Assembly: GCA_023434205.1 (NCBI GenBank)
Contig: JAEYTB010000247.1
Location: forward strand, 1-5,831
DNA length: 5,831 nucleotides
Direction of reading: 5' to 3'
Source: Planctomycetota bacterium
Lineage (GTDB): Bacteria; Planctomycetota; Phycisphaerae; Phycisphaerales; UBA1924
Shown: positions 4,575 to 5,831 of the stretch, piece by piece
Position numbering within the stretch: the stretch's first letter is position 1
Layout of the letters: the number at the start of each line of letters is the position of its first letter
Made by a program: the position numbers and the translations under genes
The notes under the pieces: generated by a model
Told to the model about the DNA's origin: nothing
Databases searched by the model: none
What the model saw: only the letters and a program-made list of their open reading frames with translations

Positions 4575-5831
4575 TTACAGCCGGGTCGGGGCCAGCTCTG
4601 TGTCCCGCCCCAGGTGCTTCGCCCCCGCCAGCCAGGCCACCCCCGAAACCAGAAACATCACCGACACCACGAGGAACCCCACGTTCATGCTCCCCGCCGT
4701 GCCGTAGATCCAGCCGATGAGCGGCGGCGAGAGCGCATCCCCCAGCGTGTGGATGATCAGGATGTTCATCGCGAACGCGGACGACCGCAGCGACGGGTGG
4801 ATCACGTTCGCGATGATCGTGTTCGTGGGCCCCGTGTTCAGGAACAGGCAGAAAACCGTGGCGAAGATCAGGCCCCAGGCGTAGGGGAACGGCGTCACCA
4901 GCACCAGCAGGAACAGCGGGAACCCCACCAGCATCCCCACACCCGAGACCACGAAGTAGCTGCCCGGGTGCCGGGCTCTCAGCCGGTCCGAGAGGTACCC
5001 GCCCGTCAGCGTCGCCGCCAGCCCCCCGGTCGCGAGGATCGCCCCGAAGATCATCCCGACCGCCCCCAGCGACCCCGCCTGCCGCACATCGTGCGCGTAC
5101 TTGGGCATCCACACTGCGATGCCGCCGACCGCGAACGTCATCGCCGTCATCCCTACGGTGTTCAGCAGGTACGAGCGCGTCTGCCAGAACATGCGGTAGT
5201 CAGCCAGGGACGCCTTCCGCGCGGGGCCCCTCATCCCCACATCCGCCGACCCCCGCGCCGGCTCGGGCCGCAGCAGGCACACGAACCCCAGCAGCACGCC
5301 GGGCAGCACCACCGCCAGGAACGGCACCCGCCACCCGAAGTGCTCCCCCAGCACGCCGCCGATCCCGTACCCGATCGCGCTGCCCACCGGGATCGCCGCG
5401 TAGAACCACGCCAGCACGCTCCCCCGCCTCGACACGGGGTACAAGTCCGCGATCACCGTCGGCGCGACCGGCCCGTACGCCGCTTCGCCGATGCCGATCA
5501 GCACCCGCGTCGCCAGCAGCATCCCGTACGACTGGGCCAGCCCGGAGCCCCCCGACGCCAGGCTCCACGCGATCAGCCCCACCCCGATCAGCACCCACCG
5601 CCGGTACCGGTCCCCGATCCATCCGAAGACCGGCGCCACCAGCATGTACGAGACCAGGAACACTGTCGTCAGCAGCCCAAGCTTGGACGCCGCGACCGGG
5701 TCGTCCTCGCCCGACCCGGGAAAGAACTGGGCCTGGAGCAGCGGGAGCACCGCCGCGAGGATGTAGCGGTCGATGTAGTTGAACAGGTTGACGACGATCA
5801 GCAGCGCGACCGACATTCGGGCGCCGGGCTG
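4575..5831 (-). CDS. Spinster-type MFS transporter (5' end probably outside window)
   Basis: A 12-helix inner-membrane secondary transporter. Counting from the ATG at 5814-5816 (413 residues), helix 1 holds NYIDRY (13-18). The MFS motif A, GWIGDRYRR (65-73), lies between helices 2 and 3, with a degenerate copy GGYLSDRLRAR (272-282) between helices 8 and 9. The stretch RVLIGIGEAAYGPVAPTVIA (104-123), then LYPVSRRG and FYAAIPVGSAIGYGIGG (138-154), is the hallmark of the Spinster family, whose eukaryotic members move lysophospholipids and sphingosine 1-phosphate. The bacterial substrates are mostly unknown. A polar loop lies at about 184-212, between helices 6 and 7. That ATG lies only a few residues before helix 1 and has no ribosome site, and the frame stays open to the edge of the window (five more codons), so the true start is probably to the right. 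First visible gene of the three-gene minus-strand group; the TAA stop is at 4575-4577. Family is confident, substrate unknown. Confidence 0.9.
   Translation of the reverse strand, partial: QPGARMSVALLIVVNLFNYIDRYILAAVLPLLQAQFFPGSGEDDPVAASKLGLLTTVFLVSYMLVAPVFGWIGDRYRRWVLIGVGLIAWSLASGGSGLAQSYGMLLATRVLIGIGEAAYGPVAPTVIADLYPVSRRGSVLAWFYAAIPVGSAIGYGIGGVLGEHFGWRVPFLAVVLPGVLLGFVCLLRPEPARGSADVGMRGPARKASLADYRMFWQTRSYLLNTVGMTAMTFAVGGIAVWMPKYAHDVRQAGSLGAVGMIFGAILATGGLAATLTGGYLSDRLRARHPGSYFVVSGVGMLVGFPLFLLVLVTPFPYAWGLIFATVFCLFLNTGPTNTIIANVIHPSLRSSAFAMNILIIHTLGDALSPPLIGWIYGTAGSMNVGFLVVSVMFLVSGVAWLAGAKHLGRDTELAPTRL

Noticed and set aside
1..5831. tRNA, rRNA, CRISPR arrays, insertion sequences, long direct or inverted repeats
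   Set aside because: I looked on both strands and saw none. Nearly the whole window is occupied by the five coding regions.

Overview
This 5.8 kb window is a very GC-rich, gene-dense bacterial chromosomal segment with five protein-coding genes. There are no RNA genes, insertion sequences or CRISPR arrays that I can see. Composition, the mix of housekeeping and secreted helical-repeat genes, and the style of the glucose-6-phosphate isomerase C-terminus would suit a planctomycete, possibly of the Phycisphaerae. That placement is an inference from composition and style; nothing in the window is a taxonomic marker.

Layout on the + strand: the 3' end of a glucose-6-phosphate isomerase gene (1-288), an 86-base gap, then a 269-codon gene (375-1184) for a cytoplasmic protein with the outline of a Ser/Thr protein kinase but none of the catalytic motifs, i.e. 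a pseudokinase. Only 10 bases separate it from the end of the next gene, which converges on it.

Layout on the - strand, transcribed right to left: a Spinster-type MFS transporter (4575 to the right edge, 5' end open), a protein homologous to tryptophan synthase beta chain (3266-4528), and an exported alpha-helical repeat protein (1195-3207). Gaps of 46 and 58 bases suggest one operon. A 6-bp hairpin lies in the second gap, and a clear ribosome binding site sets the start of the third gene.

The most unusual point is the tryptophan synthase beta homologue. The scaffold is full length and well kept, but the lysine that binds PLP is alanine, the catalytic glutamate is proline, the serine facing the PLP ring nitrogen is tryptophan, and the phosphate-binding loop and GLDYP motif are altered. 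It reads as a selectively retained pseudoenzyme, not a random wreck. With the pseudokinase, two genes in this short window keep an enzyme fold while losing the chemistry. How the three-gene operon works is unknown; a small-molecule sensing or binding role for the TrpB-like protein next to a transporter is speculation.
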